Shown here: piece by piece, positions 10,443-21,156 of the stretch
How positions within the stretch are numbered: position 1 is the stretch's first letter
Layout of the letters: each line of letters starts with the position of its first letter
Assembly (NCBI RefSeq): GCF_018688375.1
Contig: NZ_CP061318.1
Coordinates: forward strand, 1,736,001-1,800,000
Direction of reading: 5' to 3'
DNA from: Polynucleobacter sp. AP-Ainpum-60-G11
GTDB taxonomy: Bacteria; Pseudomonadota; Gammaproteobacteria; Burkholderiales; Burkholderiaceae
Length of the DNA stretch: 64,000 bases
The notes under the pieces: model-generated
The model's input: the letters and a program-made list of their open reading frames with translations, nothing else
Told to the model about the DNA's origin: nothing
Databases searched by the model: none
Made by a program: the position numbers and the translations under genes

Positions 10443-11627
10443 TTAAGTCTTTACTGCCGCATCCTTTGATTCCGAAGCCCTTGTTGGCATCGAACCCATC
10501 GACCAAGCGATTATAAGCCAGCATAAAAGTAGCACTGCACCCATCACAAAGACTGATAAGTCGCCATGGCTATCCATCAAGTACCCCCCAATTACAGCGC
10601 CTGTAAAGAGGCCAATCGACTGTGTTGTGTTGTAAACACCTAATGCAGTGCCCTTGGATTCTTTGGCAAAACGAGAGACCAATGATGGTTGTAATGCCTC
10701 AAGCAGGTTAAAGCCTACAAAGTAAATCAATAAAGCAATAGCGATTCCAAGAATGGAATGGGTGCCCGTAAACACAAACTCTGCAATGAGCAGCAACACA
10801 ATCGCTACTAACAAAACAGTTCTTAACTGTTGCTTCTTTTCACCCACAATCAAAATCGGCGCCATCAAGAAAAAAGAAAGCAAAACAACAGGAAGATAAA
10901 CCTGCCAATGTGATGCCAATGGCAGGCCCGCTTGCACTAATAGGCGTGGAACTACCAAGAACATTGCTACTTGAGTTGCATGTAATACAAATACGCCAGC
11001 ATTGAGGCGCATCAACTCAGGGCGCAGAAATACTTCTTTCAAACTCGCTTGCTGTAGCTTGGGCTCAGGCAAAGTGCTTGGTAGAACATAGTAAGCAACA
11101 AACATTGCCCCAATCCCCAGCACCGCTAAGACCACAAAAATTCCACTCAAACTAATCCAGCGGTAGATTGGCGCAGCAATCACAAGTGACAACGCAAATG
11201 ACAACGCAATACTGCCCCCCACCAAAGCCATCGCTCGAGTACGAACCTGCTCGCGCGTTAAATCAGCTACCCAGGCAGAAATTGCTGCCGAAACTGCACC
11301 AGCGCCCATTACCCCGCGACCAATAGCAATCCAGAGTAGGTCGTCCTGAGCGGCACAAATAAGAGCGCCCGCAACAAACAAAGAGAGTCCCCATAAAACA
11401 ACTGGTTTACGGCCAATACGGTCAGAAAGGCGGCCTAAGGGAATGTAAAAGCAGGCCTGAACAATATTGAAGATTCCGAGTGTTAAGCCAACCCATAAGG
11501 CGTGCTCGCCGCCAGGCAAACCCCGCGCATGGATGCTGAAAACCGGCAAAAGCAAAAATAGGCCCAGCATACGGAGGCCAAAGATGCCCGCTAAGGCCAG
11601 AGTTGAGCGAAGTTCAGAAGGATTCAT
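10443..11627 (-). CDS. MFS transporter
   Basis: The protein has 394 residues with about twelve hydrophobic segments. The major facilitator signature GRLSDRIGRKPV follows helix 2 (about 65-76). No substrate can be assigned; the general look is that of a drug/H+ antiporter-like family member. It is conserved between ssb and uvrA in related genomes as I recall them. It diverges from uvrA with 37 bases between the start codons. Confidence 0.87.
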   Translation of the reverse strand: MNPSELRSTLALAGIFGLRMLGLFLLLPVFSIHARGLPGGEHALWVGLTLGIFNIVQACFYIPLGRLSDRIGRKPVVLWGLSLFVAGALICAAQDDLLWIAIGRGVMGAGAVSAAISAWVADLTREQVRTRAMALVGGSIALSFALSLVIAAPIYRWISLSGIFVVLAVLGIGAMFVAYYVLPSTLPEPKLQQASLKEVFLRPELMRLNAGVFVLHATQVAMFLVVPRLLVQAGLPLASHWQVYLPVVLLSFFLMAPILIVGEKKQQLRTVLLVAIVLLLIAEFVFTGTHSILGIAIALLIYFVGFNLLEALQPSLVSRFAKESKGTALGVYNTTQSIGLFTGAVIGGYLMDSHGDLSVFVMGAVLLLCWLIIAWSMGSMPTRASESKDAAVKT

Positions 11628-11664
11628 GGGAAAGGGCTATATTAACAAGTTACGCTAAAAAATC

Positions 11665-14553
11665 ATGAATAACGAAATTAAGATCCGCGGTGCGCGCACG
11701 CACAACCTCAAAAACATCAATCTAGATATCCCTAGAGAGAAATTGGTCGTTTTAACTGGTCTATCTGGCTCGGGCAAAAGCTCTTTGGCTTTTGACACCT
11801 TGTATGCCGAAGGTCAACGTCGCTACGTAGAGTCCTTATCCGCTTATGCGCGCCAGTTTTTGCAGTTAATGGAAAAGCCCGATGTCGATACGATTGAAGG
11901 CCTCTCTCCAGCAATCTCGATTGAGCAAAAAGCCACCAGCCACAATCCACGCTCAACCGTAGGTACGGTTACAGAAATTCATGATTACCTGCGCTTATTG
12001 TTTGCCCGCGCTGGCACCCCACATTGTCCAGACCATGATCTGCCATTAGAAGCGCAGAGCGTTTCTCAAATGGTGGACACCGTTCTAGCCATGCCGGAAG
12101 ATACCAAGCTCATGATTCTGGCTCCGGTTGTTAGCGAACGCAAAGGTGAATTCGTCGATTTATTTCAAGATCTCCAGGCCCAAGGCTTCGTGCGCTTTCG
12201 TGTGCGCTCTGGTGGCGGCACAACCAATACTGCCAAAGCAGAGATCTTTGAAGTAGATCAACTACCTGCCCTGAAGAAGAATGATAAGCACTCGATTGAA
12301 GTAGTTGTAGACCGTATTAAAGTGCGCCCCGATATTCAGCAGCGTGTAGCAGAGTCTTTTGAGACTGCGCTGCGCCTTGCTGATGGTAAAGCCATGATTG
12401 TCAATATGGATACCGGCAAGGAGATGATTTTCTCTAGCAAGTTTGCTTGCCCCATCTGCTCGTATTCGTTGCAAGAGCTTGAGCCACGCCTTTTCTCATT
12501 CAACAATCCGATGGGCGCATGCCCGTCTTGTGATGGTTTAGGTCATCAATCTTTCTTTGATCCAAAGCGCATTGTTGCTCATCCAGACTTATCGCTCGCT
12601 TCTGGCGCGATTAAAGGTTGGGATCGTCGCAATCAGTTTTACTTCAAGCTTTTACAAACACTCGCCAAACATGGCGGCTTTGATGTCGAGAAACCCTTTG
12701 AGACTCTGAATAAGAAACAGCAAGATCTGATTTTGTTGGGCTCAGGCGACATCACCATTCCCTTTGAGTACATCAATGAGCGTGGCAAAAATAGTGTTCG
12801 TGAGCACGCCTTTGAAGGGATTGTCGCGAACTTTGAGCGCCGTTATCGGGAGACTGACTCAGCGACAGTGCGTGAAGAATTGTCACGCTATCAAAACGTA
12901 CAAACTTGCCCATCATGTAATGGCAGCCGGTTACGCAAAGAGGCGCGCTTTGTCAAAGTTGGTGACGGCAAACAGTCGCGAGCTATTTATGAAATCAGCG
13001 CCCTGCCTTTAAAAGAAGCTAAAGAATATTTTGAGTCTTTAGAACTCAAAGGTGCTAAACGAGAAATCGCTGACAAGATTGTGAAAGAAATTGGTTCACG
13101 TCTACGCTTCCTCAATGATGTGGGATTAGATTACCTCTCACTTGAACGCAGTGCTGACACCCTCTCCGGTGGTGAAGCTCAGCGTATTCGCCTGGCCTCT
13201 CAGATTGGCTCTGGCCTGACAGGTGTCATGTATGTATTGGATGAGCCCTCTATTGGCTTACATCAACGTGATAACGATAGACTGATCGGAACTCTTAAGC
13301 ATTTAAGGGACTTGGGCAATAGCGTCCTAGTAGTTGAGCATGACGAAGACATGATTCGTGCCTCTGATTATGTCATTGATATTGGCCCTGGTGCTGGTGT
13401 GCATGGCGGGGAAGTCGTAGCTGAAGGTACTCCTGCAGAAGTCGAAGCAAATCCAAAGTCTTTAACTGGCGCCTATTTATCCGGTCGAGAGTGGATTGCC
13501 GTTCCTGAAAAACGTATTCCAGTAAATGACAAGTTCCTGGAAATTATTGGGGCACGGGGTAACAACCTCCAATCTGTTCATGCCAAGATTCCAGTCGGCC
13601 TATTAACTTGTGTCACCGGCGTCTCCGGCTCTGGTAAATCAACGCTCATTAACGACACACTGCACCATGCGGTTGCGCAACATATTTATGGCTCGAATGC
13701 TGAGCCAGCAGCGCACGATACCATTAAGGGTCTCGAGAACTTTGATAAGGTTATTAGTGTCGACCAATCTCCTATTGGTAGAACGCCTCGCTCTAACCCT
13801 GCCACTTATACCGGATTATTTACGCCGATCAGAGAACTGTTTTGTGGCGTCCCTGCTGCACGTGAACGTGGCTATGAAGCGGGCCGCTTTTCTTTTAACG
13901 TCAAGGGCGGTCGTTGCGATGCCTGTGAAGGTGATGGCGTTATTAAAGTCGAAATGCATTTCTTGCCAGACGTCTACGTGCCTTGCGATGTCTGTCACGG
14001 CAAACGTTATAACCGCGAAACTTTAGACATTCGCTACAAAGGGAAAAATATTCATGAAGTGCTCTCGATGACGATTGAGCAAGCCCATGAATTCTTCGAA
14101 GCGGTACCCATTGTTAAACGCAAACTCAAAACCCTGCTCGATGTTGGTTTGGGTTATGTGAAGCTAGGTCAAAGCGCCACGACCTTATCTGGCGGTGAGG
14201 CGCAACGTGTCAAACTCTCACTAGAACTTTCTAAACGCGATACCGGCAGAACACTCTACATCTTGGATGAGCCAACTACAGGTTTACATTTCCACGACAT
14301 TCAATTGTTACTGACCGTACTTCAAACTCTCAAGAAACAAGGCAATACGATCGTCATCATTGAGCACAACTTAGATGTAATTAAAACTGCTGATTGGATT
14401 ATTGACTTAGGTCCTAAGGGTGGCGCTGGCGGTGGGCAGATTATTGCTACAGGTACACCTGAGGAAGTTGCGAAGAATGAGGCTAGCTTTACCGGTCACT
14501 ACTTAGCGCCACTGCTGGTCCGTAAACCAACGCCTGCAAAAAAGAAAAAGTAA
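11665..14553 (+). CDS. uvrA: UvrA, excinuclease ABC subunit A
   Basis: The protein has 962 residues. It holds two ABC ATPase modules: Walker [10 protein letters not shown] (about 32-40) and GVSGSGKST (about 651), each with a downstream LSGGEAQR signature (about 500 and 842). Zinc cysteines are CPICSYSL...CPSC (about 261) and CDACEGDG...CDVCHGK. UvrA dimers scan DNA for bulky lesions and load UvrB in nucleotide excision repair. I see no LexA box (CTG-N10-CAG) in the 37-base gap to the MFS gene. A TACGCT hexamer is eight bases before the ATG. Confidence 0.98.
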   Translation: MNNEIKIRGARTHNLKNINLDIPREKLVVLTGLSGSGKSSLAFDTLYAEGQRRYVESLSAYARQFLQLMEKPDVDTIEGLSPAISIEQKATSHNPRSTVGTVTEIHDYLRLLFARAGTPHCPDHDLPLEAQSVSQMVDTVLAMPEDTKLMILAPVVSERKGEFVDLFQDLQAQGFVRFRVRSGGGTTNTAKAEIFEVDQLPALKKNDKHSIEVVVDRIKVRPDIQQRVAESFETALRLADGKAMIVNMDTGKEMIFSSKFACPICSYSLQELEPRLFSFNNPMGACPSCDGLGHQSFFDPKRIVAHPDLSLASGAIKGWDRRNQFYFKLLQTLAKHGGFDVEKPFETLNKKQQDLILLGSGDITIPFEYINERGKNSVREHAFEGIVANFERRYRETDSATVREELSRYQNVQTCPSCNGSRLRKEARFVKVGDGKQSRAIYEISALPLKEAKEYFESLELKGAKREIADKIVKEIGSRLRFLNDVGLDYLSLERSADTLSGGEAQRIRLASQIGSGLTGVMYVLDEPSIGLHQRDNDRLIGTLKHLRDLGNSVLVVEHDEDMIRASDYVIDIGPGAGVHGGEVVAEGTPAEVEANPKSLTGAYLSGREWIAVPEKRIPVNDKFLEIIGARGNNLQSVHAKIPVGLLTCVTGVSGSGKSTLINDTLHHAVAQHIYGSNAEPAAHDTIKGLENFDKVISVDQSPIGRTPRSNPATYTGLFTPIRELFCGVPAARERGYEAGRFSFNVKGGRCDACEGDGVIKVEMHFLPDVYVPCDVCHGKRYNRETLDIRYKGKNIHEVLSMTIEQAHEFFEAVPIVKRKLKTLLDVGLGYVKLGQSATTLSGGEAQRVKLSLELSKRDTGRTLYILDEPTTGLHFHDIQLLLTVLQTLKKQGNTIVIIEHNLDVIKTADWIIDLGPKGGAGGGQIIATGTPEEVAKNEASFTGHYLAPLLVRKPTPAKKKK

Positions 14554-14581
14554 CTCAGCTAGCGTCAACTAAGTGATTTAC

Positions 14582-16561
14582 TCAGAGTAATTTAGATTCG
14601 GCTAAATCAGTCGCTTCTGAATTACCTGAGAGCACCAAGATATCGTTAGCCTGCAAGCGTAAGTCAGGGGTGAGCTCCAATTTGACGTAGTCAGAGCCAT
14701 CCACTTTTCGTCTGACTGCTTGTACGCTCACGCCTTCATTTTCGAGGTGTAACTCTTCAAGAGTCTGCCCAATACTGGCTGACTCAGGCAACAAAGTTAC
14801 CGAGTGCAAACGCCATGACTCCTTGGTATCGACCTCGTCATCCACTCCTCGGAAGTAACCGCGCAATAGACTGTAGCGAGCTTCGCGTGCACTAGTAATA
14901 CGACGAACTACCTTACGCATAGGTACGCCCATCATTAATAAGACGTGTGAGGCCATCATGAGACTGCCCTCAATTAACTCTGGCACTACCTCAGTCGCAC
15001 CAGCCGCTTGCAGCTTGGCTAAATCAGCATCATCCTTTGTGCGCACTAGCACTGTCATACCTGGACGAAGGTGCTCGACTTGGTGTAACACTTTGAAGCT
15101 TGCCGGTGTGTCTGCATAAGTAATCACCACCGCCTTCGCTCTCGCTAAGCCTGCTGCAACTAAATAATTTTCTCGACTAGCATCGCCATAAACCACGTTA
15201 TCTCCAGCGGCGGCAGCTTCTTTGACTCGGTCTGGATCCATATCTAAGGCGATGTAAGGAATTTTTTCTTGATCAAGCATGCGAGCCAAACTTTGACCTG
15301 AGCGACCAAACCCACAAATGACGACATGGTTTTCTGTACGGACACTTTTTGCAGCAACGCGTGTCAGAGCCAGTGATTGCAACAACCACTCATTGCTTGA
15401 AAAGCGCATCGCAATACGATCGCTATATTGAATCAAAAATGGCGCACCAAACATGGAGAGCAACATTGCCGCTAATACCGCTTGACTCAAAGCAGGATCG
15501 ATTAAGTCCAAGCCATCAATCTGATTTAAGAGAACGAAGCCGAATTCACCTGCCTGCGCCAAGCACAAGCCTGTCCGAATAGAGATACCAGGACTAGAAC
15601 CAAAAGCACGTGACAGTAAAGCAATCAAGCCAAACTTAAAAATCAGAGGGCCAATTAATAAGAGTAAGACCAACATCCACTGTTGATAGATCACCTCGAA
15701 ATCCAAAAGCATGCCAATAGTAATAAAGAACAGGCCTAAAAGCACATCTCTAAAAGGCTTTACATCCTCTTCCACTTGATGACGATAAGGGGTTTCCGCA
15801 ATCAACATGCCAGCCAAGAATGCACCAAGGGCTAGCGATAAGCCAAAGTGTTCGGTAAGCGCTGACATACCCAAAACAATCAGCAGCAAGTTGAGCATGA
15901 ATAACTCTTGAGATCGCAGTTTGGCAACCAAGCTGAACCACCGACTCATTAAAGTTTGGCCAATCACGAAAATAAGAACCAAAGCCACCGTGATCTTGAT
16001 AGATGCTGCACTCAGCGCTAAAAATAAGTCGCCAGGATTTTTACCCAAAGAGGGGATCAAAATAAGCAGGAAAACCACGGCTAAATCCTGGAATAGCAAA
16101 ATACCGATGATGTTACGTCCGTGCTCAGTCTCGATTTCTGAACGATCGGCAATAAGCTTGGTGACGATGGCAGTAGAGGACATCGCCAAGGCACCCCCTA
16201 GCGCTATAGCTGCCTGCCAAGAAATGGGGTAAATCCAGTTCATCATCAAACTAGCCGGCACCGCTAGCAAAATCGTCAACAGCACCTGGCTGCCGCCCAA
16301 GCCAAAAACAATGGTTCGCATAGCCCGAAGCTTATGAAGGTTAAATTCCAGGCCAATCGAGAACATTAAGAAAACCACGCCAAATTCAGCTAAATACTTG
16401 ACTGTGGCGGAATCATTGGCCAAACCAAGGGCATGCGGCCCAATAAGGACACCAATGGCTAAATAGCCCAAAATGGGGGGGAGCCCAAAATAGCGGAAAA
16501 TAACTACCCCGGCCACTCCGGAGGCCAACAAGATGAGAGTTAATTGAAGGACTGACGGCAT
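14582..16561 (-). CDS. Kef-type K+/H+ antiporter with RCK domains (CPA2 family)
   Basis: The protein has 659 residues. About twelve membrane segments of the Na+/H+ exchanger fold occupy residues 1-385, with the conserved EFGVVFLMFSIGLEFN. A TrkA-N (RCK) nucleotide-binding domain starts at about 407 with HVVICGFGRSGQS and contains YGDASRENYL. A TrkA-C domain ends the protein. It is likely a potassium or proton efflux system gated by nucleotide, and by glutathione in the KefB/KefC manner if the analogy holds. It diverges from kdsD with only 11 bases between the two start codons. The exact subtype (KefB, KefC or YbaL-like) cannot be fixed. Confidence 0.88.
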   Translation of the reverse strand: MPSVLQLTLILLASGVAGVVIFRYFGLPPILGYLAIGVLIGPHALGLANDSATVKYLAEFGVVFLMFSIGLEFNLHKLRAMRTIVFGLGGSQVLLTILLAVPASLMMNWIYPISWQAAIALGGALAMSSTAIVTKLIADRSEIETEHGRNIIGILLFQDLAVVFLLILIPSLGKNPGDLFLALSAASIKITVALVLIFVIGQTLMSRWFSLVAKLRSQELFMLNLLLIVLGMSALTEHFGLSLALGAFLAGMLIAETPYRHQVEEDVKPFRDVLLGLFFITIGMLLDFEVIYQQWMLVLLLLIGPLIFKFGLIALLSRAFGSSPGISIRTGLCLAQAGEFGFVLLNQIDGLDLIDPALSQAVLAAMLLSMFGAPFLIQYSDRIAMRFSSNEWLLQSLALTRVAAKSVRTENHVVICGFGRSGQSLARMLDQEKIPYIALDMDPDRVKEAAAAGDNVVYGDASRENYLVAAGLARAKAVVITYADTPASFKVLHQVEHLRPGMTVLVRTKDDADLAKLQAAGATEVVPELIEGSLMMASHVLLMMGVPMRKVVRRITSAREARYSLLRGYFRGVDDEVDTKESWRLHSVTLLPESASIGQTLEELHLENEGVSVQAVRRKVDGSDYVKLELTPDLRLQANDILVLSGNSEATDLAESKLL

Positions 16562-16572
16562 ATACTCACCCC

Positions 16573-17565
16573 ATGATAGCTAAGACTCGTGACCGAACCC
16601 TAAAGCTTGCACGTGACACCCTCACCATTGAGGCTGCTGCACTGCACACCATGCGTGATCGCCTTGAAGGCGCCAATGCTGATGCCCTCGTTTTAGCAGT
16701 GGATTTACTGCATTCCTGCAAAGGTCGTATTGTCGTTTCTGGAATTGGTAAATCAGGTCATATCGCCCGAAAGATTGCCGCCACATTTGCCTCCACTGGA
16801 TCTCCTGCTTTTTTTGTGCATCCTGCAGAAGCTAGCCATGGCGACCTTGGAATGGTGACTCGTGATGATGTCTTTGTAGCGCTATCCAATTCCGGTGAGA
16901 CTGATGAACTACTCACCATCGTACCGATCGTCAAGCGCACTGGCGCAAAACTCATCGCCCTAACTGGCGCTCCAAATTCTTCTTTGGCCAAGCTGGCAGA
17001 TGCCCATTTAGATACGAGCGTTGAAAAAGAAGCTTGTCCACTGAACTTAGCCCCAACTACCAGCACAACTGCAGCACTCGCTATGGGCGACGCTCTAGCT
17101 GTTGCACTTTTAGATGCTCGCGGCTTTCAGGCTGAAGATTTCCAACGTTCACACCCAGGCGGCCGCTTGGGTCGTAAGCAGCTGATGCATGTCAGTGAAG
17201 TGATGCGCAGCTTTGATGAAACTCCCAAGATTGCAATTTCCGCCTCCCTCCAAGAAGCTTTACTCGAGATGACTGCAAAGCGGATGGGCATGGTGGTTAC
17301 TTTAGACAATCAGAATAAAGTTGCTGGCATTTTTACTGATGGTGACTTACGTCGCCTACTGGAGAAGAGTACTAATCTGGATGGCCTCACTTTAGAAAAA
17401 GCAACTACTTCAGCACCTCGCACAATTCCTCCTGAGCTCCTAGCAGAAGAAGCTATTGAGATGATGGAAAAACATCGCATCAACCATTTAGTCGTCACTG
17501 ATCCTCATGGGGCATTGCTTGGAGCACTTAACCTCCACGATTTATTTGCCGCCAAGGTTATTTAA
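16573..17565 (+). CDS. kdsD: KdsD, D-arabinose 5-phosphate isomerase
   Basis: The protein has 330 residues. A SIS sugar isomerase domain (about 45-185; VSGIGKSGHIARKIAATF, SNSGETDEL) is followed by two CBS domains (about 205-325). It interconverts ribulose 5-phosphate and arabinose 5-phosphate, feeding KDO synthesis for lipopolysaccharide. It leads the kdsD-kdsC-lptC-lptA-lptB group. TATACT lies exactly six bases before the ATG, and the 11-base gap to the divergent antiporter leaves no room for a ribosome binding site, so the mRNA may be leaderless. Confidence 0.96.
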   Translation: MIAKTRDRTLKLARDTLTIEAAALHTMRDRLEGANADALVLAVDLLHSCKGRIVVSGIGKSGHIARKIAATFASTGSPAFFVHPAEASHGDLGMVTRDDVFVALSNSGETDELLTIVPIVKRTGAKLIALTGAPNSSLAKLADAHLDTSVEKEACPLNLAPTTSTTAALAMGDALAVALLDARGFQAEDFQRSHPGGRLGRKQLMHVSEVMRSFDETPKIAISASLQEALLEMTAKRMGMVVTLDNQNKVAGIFTDGDLRRLLEKSTNLDGLTLEKATTSAPRTIPPELLAEEAIEMMEKHRINHLVVTDPHGALLGALNLHDLFAAKVI

Positions 17566-17601
17566 GCTTTTTACTTTTCAATCGTTTACCTACTTACGCA
17601 C

Positions 17602-18174
17602 ATGCCAACCGCCTTTAACGCTCATAACACCAACCCTCTGAGCCAGTATCCGCAGGCTTGGGAGCGCGCTGGGGCAGTCAAGCTACTCGTACTCGATGTT
17701 GATGGGGTTTTGACTAATGGCCAGGTATTTCTTGGTGAAAGCGGTAAGGAGTCTCTGAAAGCTTTTGATATTCAAGATGGTTTGGGAATTAAGCTCTTAG
17801 AAAAAATTGGCATTCCAACAGCCATCATTACCGGGCGCAGCTCCAAAATGGTTTTGGCTCGCTGTGATGAACTCGGCATCAAGCATGTTCACATGGGTGT
17901 TGAAAATAAAGCCGTAGCCTTGGAAAAGATTTTGCAATTACTTGCACTGAAGTCATCTGATTGTGCCGTGATGGGCGATGACTGGCCTGATTTTCAAATG
18001 ATGAAGTCTGCAGGCTTGAGAATATGTCCCGCGCAAGGGCATGATGCCGTGAAAGATACGGCACACTTTGTTACCACTAAAGCGGGTGGCAGTGGCGCGG
18101 TACGTGAAGTTTGTGATCTGATCCTAAAAGCGCAAAACCGCTATGAGGAATTACTCGCTCAAGCGCGCGCTTAA
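17602..18174 (+). CDS. kdsC: KdsC, KDO 8-phosphate phosphatase
   Basis: The protein has 190 residues. HAD-superfamily motif I is LDVDGVLTNG (D32 and D34), motif II is ITGRSS, and GDDWPDFQMM gives the late acidic residues. It has the small cap-less HAD fold typical of KdsC. It hydrolyses KDO 8-phosphate to KDO, following KdsD and KdsA in the pathway. It lies 36 bases after kdsD and 11 before lptC. Confidence 0.95.
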   Translation: MPTAFNAHNTNPLSQYPQAWERAGAVKLLVLDVDGVLTNGQVFLGESGKESLKAFDIQDGLGIKLLEKIGIPTAIITGRSSKMVLARCDELGIKHVHMGVENKAVALEKILQLLALKSSDCAVMGDDWPDFQMMKSAGLRICPAQGHDAVKDTAHFVTTKAGGSGAVREVCDLILKAQNRYEELLAQARA

Positions 18175-18185
18175 GGTTTGTCTTA

Positions 18186-18830
18186 ATGGAACTGAATGCC
18201 CAACAAATTAAACTGAGTATCTGGCGCGGCTTATTGCGCTTGATGCCATTGATCTTGATGAGCACACTGACACTCGTCACTTTTTGGCTGGTTAAAAAAA
18301 ATAGTCCTGCAGAAAAATCCGCTATTGAGCGAGTCCGCCTGCATGAGCCTGATTACACCATCACCAATGGCGCCCTTTCCGCACTCAACGAAGCTGGCAA
18401 TACCAAATATCGGGTGCTGGGCAAGAAGGTGATTCACTATGACGATGATGCTTCCATCGATATTGAAACGCCACGTATACGTTTATTTCCCCCTGAAAAA
18501 TCACCAATTACCGTCAAAGCAGACACAGGTCATTTAGATGGAGATATCACCATCCTTGATCTAATTGATAACGCTGAAATTTTTCGTCCACCGCAAGCCG
18601 CTACAGCAACTGAGCCGGCAAGACCACGCATGCTCGCTCGCTCCTCGTATTTCAAGGTACTTATCAATGATGACATTATTGAGACCAATAAACCAATTAC
18701 GCTAGAACAAGGCGTGTCTGTTATTCGCTCAACTGATGGCGGCATATTTAACAATATCGAACAAAGCATGGTGCTTTCTGGACAGGTAAGAGGCCGTATC
18801 GAGCGCATACAAACTGGAGCACAACCATGA
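18186..18830 (+). CDS. lptC: LptC, lipopolysaccharide export protein
   Basis: The protein has 214 residues. One membrane segment at about 16-37 (LLRLMPLILMSTLTLVTFWLV) anchors a periplasmic beta-jellyroll domain. LptC joins the LptBFG extractor in the inner membrane to LptA in the periplasm and passes lipopolysaccharide onward. Position between kdsC and lptA, and a stop-start overlap with lptA, support the call more than sequence identity does, as this family is divergent. Confidence 0.93.
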   Translation: MELNAQQIKLSIWRGLLRLMPLILMSTLTLVTFWLVKKNSPAEKSAIERVRLHEPDYTITNGALSALNEAGNTKYRVLGKKVIHYDDDASIDIETPRIRLFPPEKSPITVKADTGHLDGDITILDLIDNAEIFRPPQAATATEPARPRMLARSSYFKVLINDDIIETNKPITLEQGVSVIRSTDGGIFNNIEQSMVLSGQVRGRIERIQTGAQP

Positions 18831-19384
18831 GCTTCTTACGCAAACGAGTAATACTTTGTGGTTTGTTAACAGCTTGCCTTATCGCCAATGTTCATGCTGA
18901 AAAAGCAGATCAAGATAAACCGGTTGTTTTGGAAGCAGAAAAAGTTTCCGTGAATGACGTGCAACAAGTCTATGAACTCGATGGTCAGGTACTCTTAACC
19001 AAAGGTAGTATTTTAATTACCGGCGAAAAAGGCAATATCAAGGTTGATGCCGAAGGCTATGAATACGTTGATGTTCAAGGAAATCCGGAATTCACTGCCA
19101 GTTTTAGACAAAGACGTGAAGGTCCGGCTAATGAGTTTATGCAGGGTCGCGGGCAAACAGTTACCTACAATGCAAAAACTGAGCTTCTGACGTTAACTGG
19201 AGATGCCAGTTTGAAGCGTCTTCACAATATGCAAATGTTAGATCAATTGCACGGCTGGAAAATTGATTACGATGATGTGCTGCAACGTTACAAAGTAACG
19301 CCACCTCCAAATGCAAAAGCAGAAGACCTGCCGCTGGCTAAAGCCATCCTTTCACCAAGAAGAAAAGCTACACTAGAGAAATGA
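18827..19384 (+). CDS. lptA: LptA, periplasmic lipopolysaccharide transport protein
   Basis: The protein has 185 residues. A signal peptide covers about 1-24 (cleavage near VHAEK). The OstA/LptA beta-jellyroll domain follows, with [28 protein letters not shown] and the later [22 protein letters not shown]. LptA forms the periplasmic bridge that carries lipopolysaccharide from LptC to LptD. The ATG overlaps the end of lptC by four bases (ATGA), and its stop overlaps the start of lptB in the same way. Confidence 0.95.
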   Translation: MSFLRKRVILCGLLTACLIANVHAEKADQDKPVVLEAEKVSVNDVQQVYELDGQVLLTKGSILITGEKGNIKVDAEGYEYVDVQGNPEFTASFRQRREGPANEFMQGRGQTVTYNAKTELLTLTGDASLKRLHNMQMLDQLHGWKIDYDDVLQRYKVTPPPNAKAEDLPLAKAILSPRRKATLEK

Positions 19385-20148
19385 TCACGGATTCCAGCAA
19401 CATTCAAAAACCAGCAACTCTCAGCGCCCAGCATCTTCAAAAGCGTTATGGTTCTCGCACTGTTGTGCGGGATGTATCGGTTGAGGTTAAATGTGGCGAA
19501 GTGGTTGGACTCTTGGGGCCGAATGGTGCCGGTAAAACCACCTCTTTCTACATGATTGTTGGCCTAGTTCCTTTAGACGGCGGAAATATTGTTCTAGATG
19601 GTACGGATATAACCCATCTACCGATTCATGAGAGGGCTCGTATGGGCCTGTCCTATTTACCGCAAGAGGCCTCTGTATTTAGAAAGCTGAATGTGGCTGA
19701 AAATATTCAGGCCGTATTAGAGCTCCAAGTCCAAGGCGGCAAGCCATTAAGCAAAGCTGAAATTGCGCATCGTTTAGATGAGCTCTTAGGTGAACTACAA
19801 ATTAGCCATCTGCGCGACAACCCAGCACTGTCCCTATCCGGGGGGGAGCGCCGCCGTGTAGAGATAGCCAGAGCGCTGGCTTCCCAGCCTAAGTTTATTT
19901 TGCTAGATGAACCATTTGCGGGTGTTGACCCGATTGCAGTTGGAGAGATCCAACGCATTGTGCGCTTTTTAAGAGATCGCCAAATTGGCGTTCTCATCAC
20001 CGACCATAATGTTCGAGAGACCTTAGGTATTTGTGATCACGCCTACATCATCAGCGAAGGCAGCGTACTGGCAGAAGGTAAGCCAGACCAAATCATCGAG
20101 AACGATGCCGTTAAAAGAGTCTATCTAGGCGAAAACTTCCGCATGTAA
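19381..20148 (+). CDS. lptB: LptB, ATP-binding subunit of the lipopolysaccharide exporter
   Basis: The protein has 255 residues. Walker A is GPNGAGKTT at about 46-54, the ABC signature is LSGGERRR near 157, and Walker B is [10 protein letters not shown]. It powers extraction of lipopolysaccharide from the inner membrane with LptF and LptG. It overlaps lptA by four bases. In most related bacteria rpoN comes next; here the next gene, after 192 non-coding bases, is hpf. Confidence 0.97.
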   Translation: MITDSSNIQKPATLSAQHLQKRYGSRTVVRDVSVEVKCGEVVGLLGPNGAGKTTSFYMIVGLVPLDGGNIVLDGTDITHLPIHERARMGLSYLPQEASVFRKLNVAENIQAVLELQVQGGKPLSKAEIAHRLDELLGELQISHLRDNPALSLSGGERRRVEIARALASQPKFILLDEPFAGVDPIAVGEIQRIVRFLRDRQIGVLITDHNVRETLGICDHAYIISEGSVLAEGKPDQIIENDAVKRVYLGENFRM

Positions 20149-20274
20149 ATTTTCAGAGTTTTTCGAATATTTATTAAATAAACATGATCTGCCCCCTTGG
20201 TTTTCAGCAAAATCGCTGATACGCTGGAGGCTCATGAAGTTCATTTCCGTATAAACAAGTACAACATTACAGGG

Positions 20275-20320
20275 GCATGCTGCGCACCCCGGGTAATTAT
20301 TTGCGCATGCATTTTGTTTT
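20275..20320 (+). terminator. Hairpin with T-rich tail between lptB and hpf
   Basis: GCATGCTGCGCA (20275-20286) pairs with TGCGCATGC (20302-20310), leaving a two-base bulge, and is followed by ATTTTGTTTT. This is an imperfect terminator-like structure. It could end the lptB operon or attenuate hpf. The rest of the 20149-20340 gap is AT-rich and has no open frame or visible remnant of a gene. Confidence 0.4.
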
Positions 20321-20340
20321 GCTATGAATAGGAGCTGCTG

Positions 20341-20664
20341 ATGAATCTGAAAATTAATAGCCGTCATGTTGAAGTTACTCCAGCAATGCGTTCACACCTC
20401 GAAGCGGGGTTAGCCAAAATTCGCAAACACTTTGACCATGTCCTAGATGCCTCCGCATTTTTAATTGTCGATAACGCTAAAGAAAAAAATCTTCGTCAAG
20501 CAGCCGAGATTACGATTCACCTCAAAGGAAAAGATCTTTTTGCTGAGGCGCATAACGCTGATCTCTACCACGCTATGGATGCAGTGGTAGATAAACTAGA
20601 GCGTCAAATAGTGAAGCACAAAGAAAAAGTTCAAGATCATCACCACGAAAAGCATTTTGAGTGA
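20341..20664 (+). CDS. hpf: Hpf, ribosome hibernation promoting factor
   Basis: The protein has 107 residues, the short Hpf form. The fold of the sigma-54 modulation protein/S30AE family is shown by MNLKINSRHVEVTPAMRSHLE at the start and ITIHLKGKDLFAEAHNADLYHAMDAVVDKLERQI. It binds the 30S decoding region and promotes 100S ribosome dimers in slow growth. GGAG lies seven bases before the ATG. Family members were first named for proximity to rpoN, which is missing here. Confidence 0.94.
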   Translation: MNLKINSRHVEVTPAMRSHLEAGLAKIRKHFDHVLDASAFLIVDNAKEKNLRQAAEITIHLKGKDLFAEAHNADLYHAMDAVVDKLERQIVKHKEKVQDHHHEKHFE

Positions 20665-20697
20665 TGTTCGACCTCAGGACACCTATAATGAATCGAC

Positions 20698-21156
20698 ATG
20701 AATGCCCTGACTGATCTTTTCTCCATAGACCGCATTGCCTTAAATAGCCCCTCTAAAAATCGGGCTGAGGCATTTGCGGCTGTAGGGGAGCTGTTTTCCA
20801 AGCAAGCAGGATTAGAAGCCCAAGCCATTGTTGGCTTCTTAAACGCTCGTGAAGACTTGGGCTCCACTGCATTGGGGGCTGGTGTGGCCATCCCGCATGG
20901 CCGCGTCAAGGGACTCAAGCATCCGATTGCTGCTTTCCTTAAATTAAAAGACCCCATTGAATTTGCCGCACCCGATGGTGAGGCTGTCTCTATATTAATT
21001 TTTTTACTCGTTCCAGAAAAAGCAACTCAGCAACATCTAGAAATTTTGTCTTCGATTGCGCAACTCCTTTCTGATCAAGACACCCGTAAGTCACTAGTGT
21101 CAGAAGAAAACCCAGAGAAGGTGTGTCAGCTGCTACAAACTTGGGGCTCGGTTTGA
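20698..21156 (+). CDS. ptsN: PtsN, nitrogen PTS EIIA protein
   Basis: The protein has 152 residues. The phosphorylation site is H67 in [14 protein letters not shown], the standard EIIA-Ntr motif. It receives phosphate from HPr-type carriers and regulates potassium, nitrogen and carbon functions rather than transporting sugar. A perfect TATAAT lies eight bases before the ATG, with no convincing -35 element at 17 bases. The hprK coding region overlaps its stop. Confidence 0.95.
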   Translation: MNALTDLFSIDRIALNSPSKNRAEAFAAVGELFSKQAGLEAQAIVGFLNAREDLGSTALGAGVAIPHGRVKGLKHPIAAFLKLKDPIEFAAPDGEAVSILIFLLVPEKATQQHLEILSSIAQLLSDQDTRKSLVSEENPEKVCQLLQTWGSV

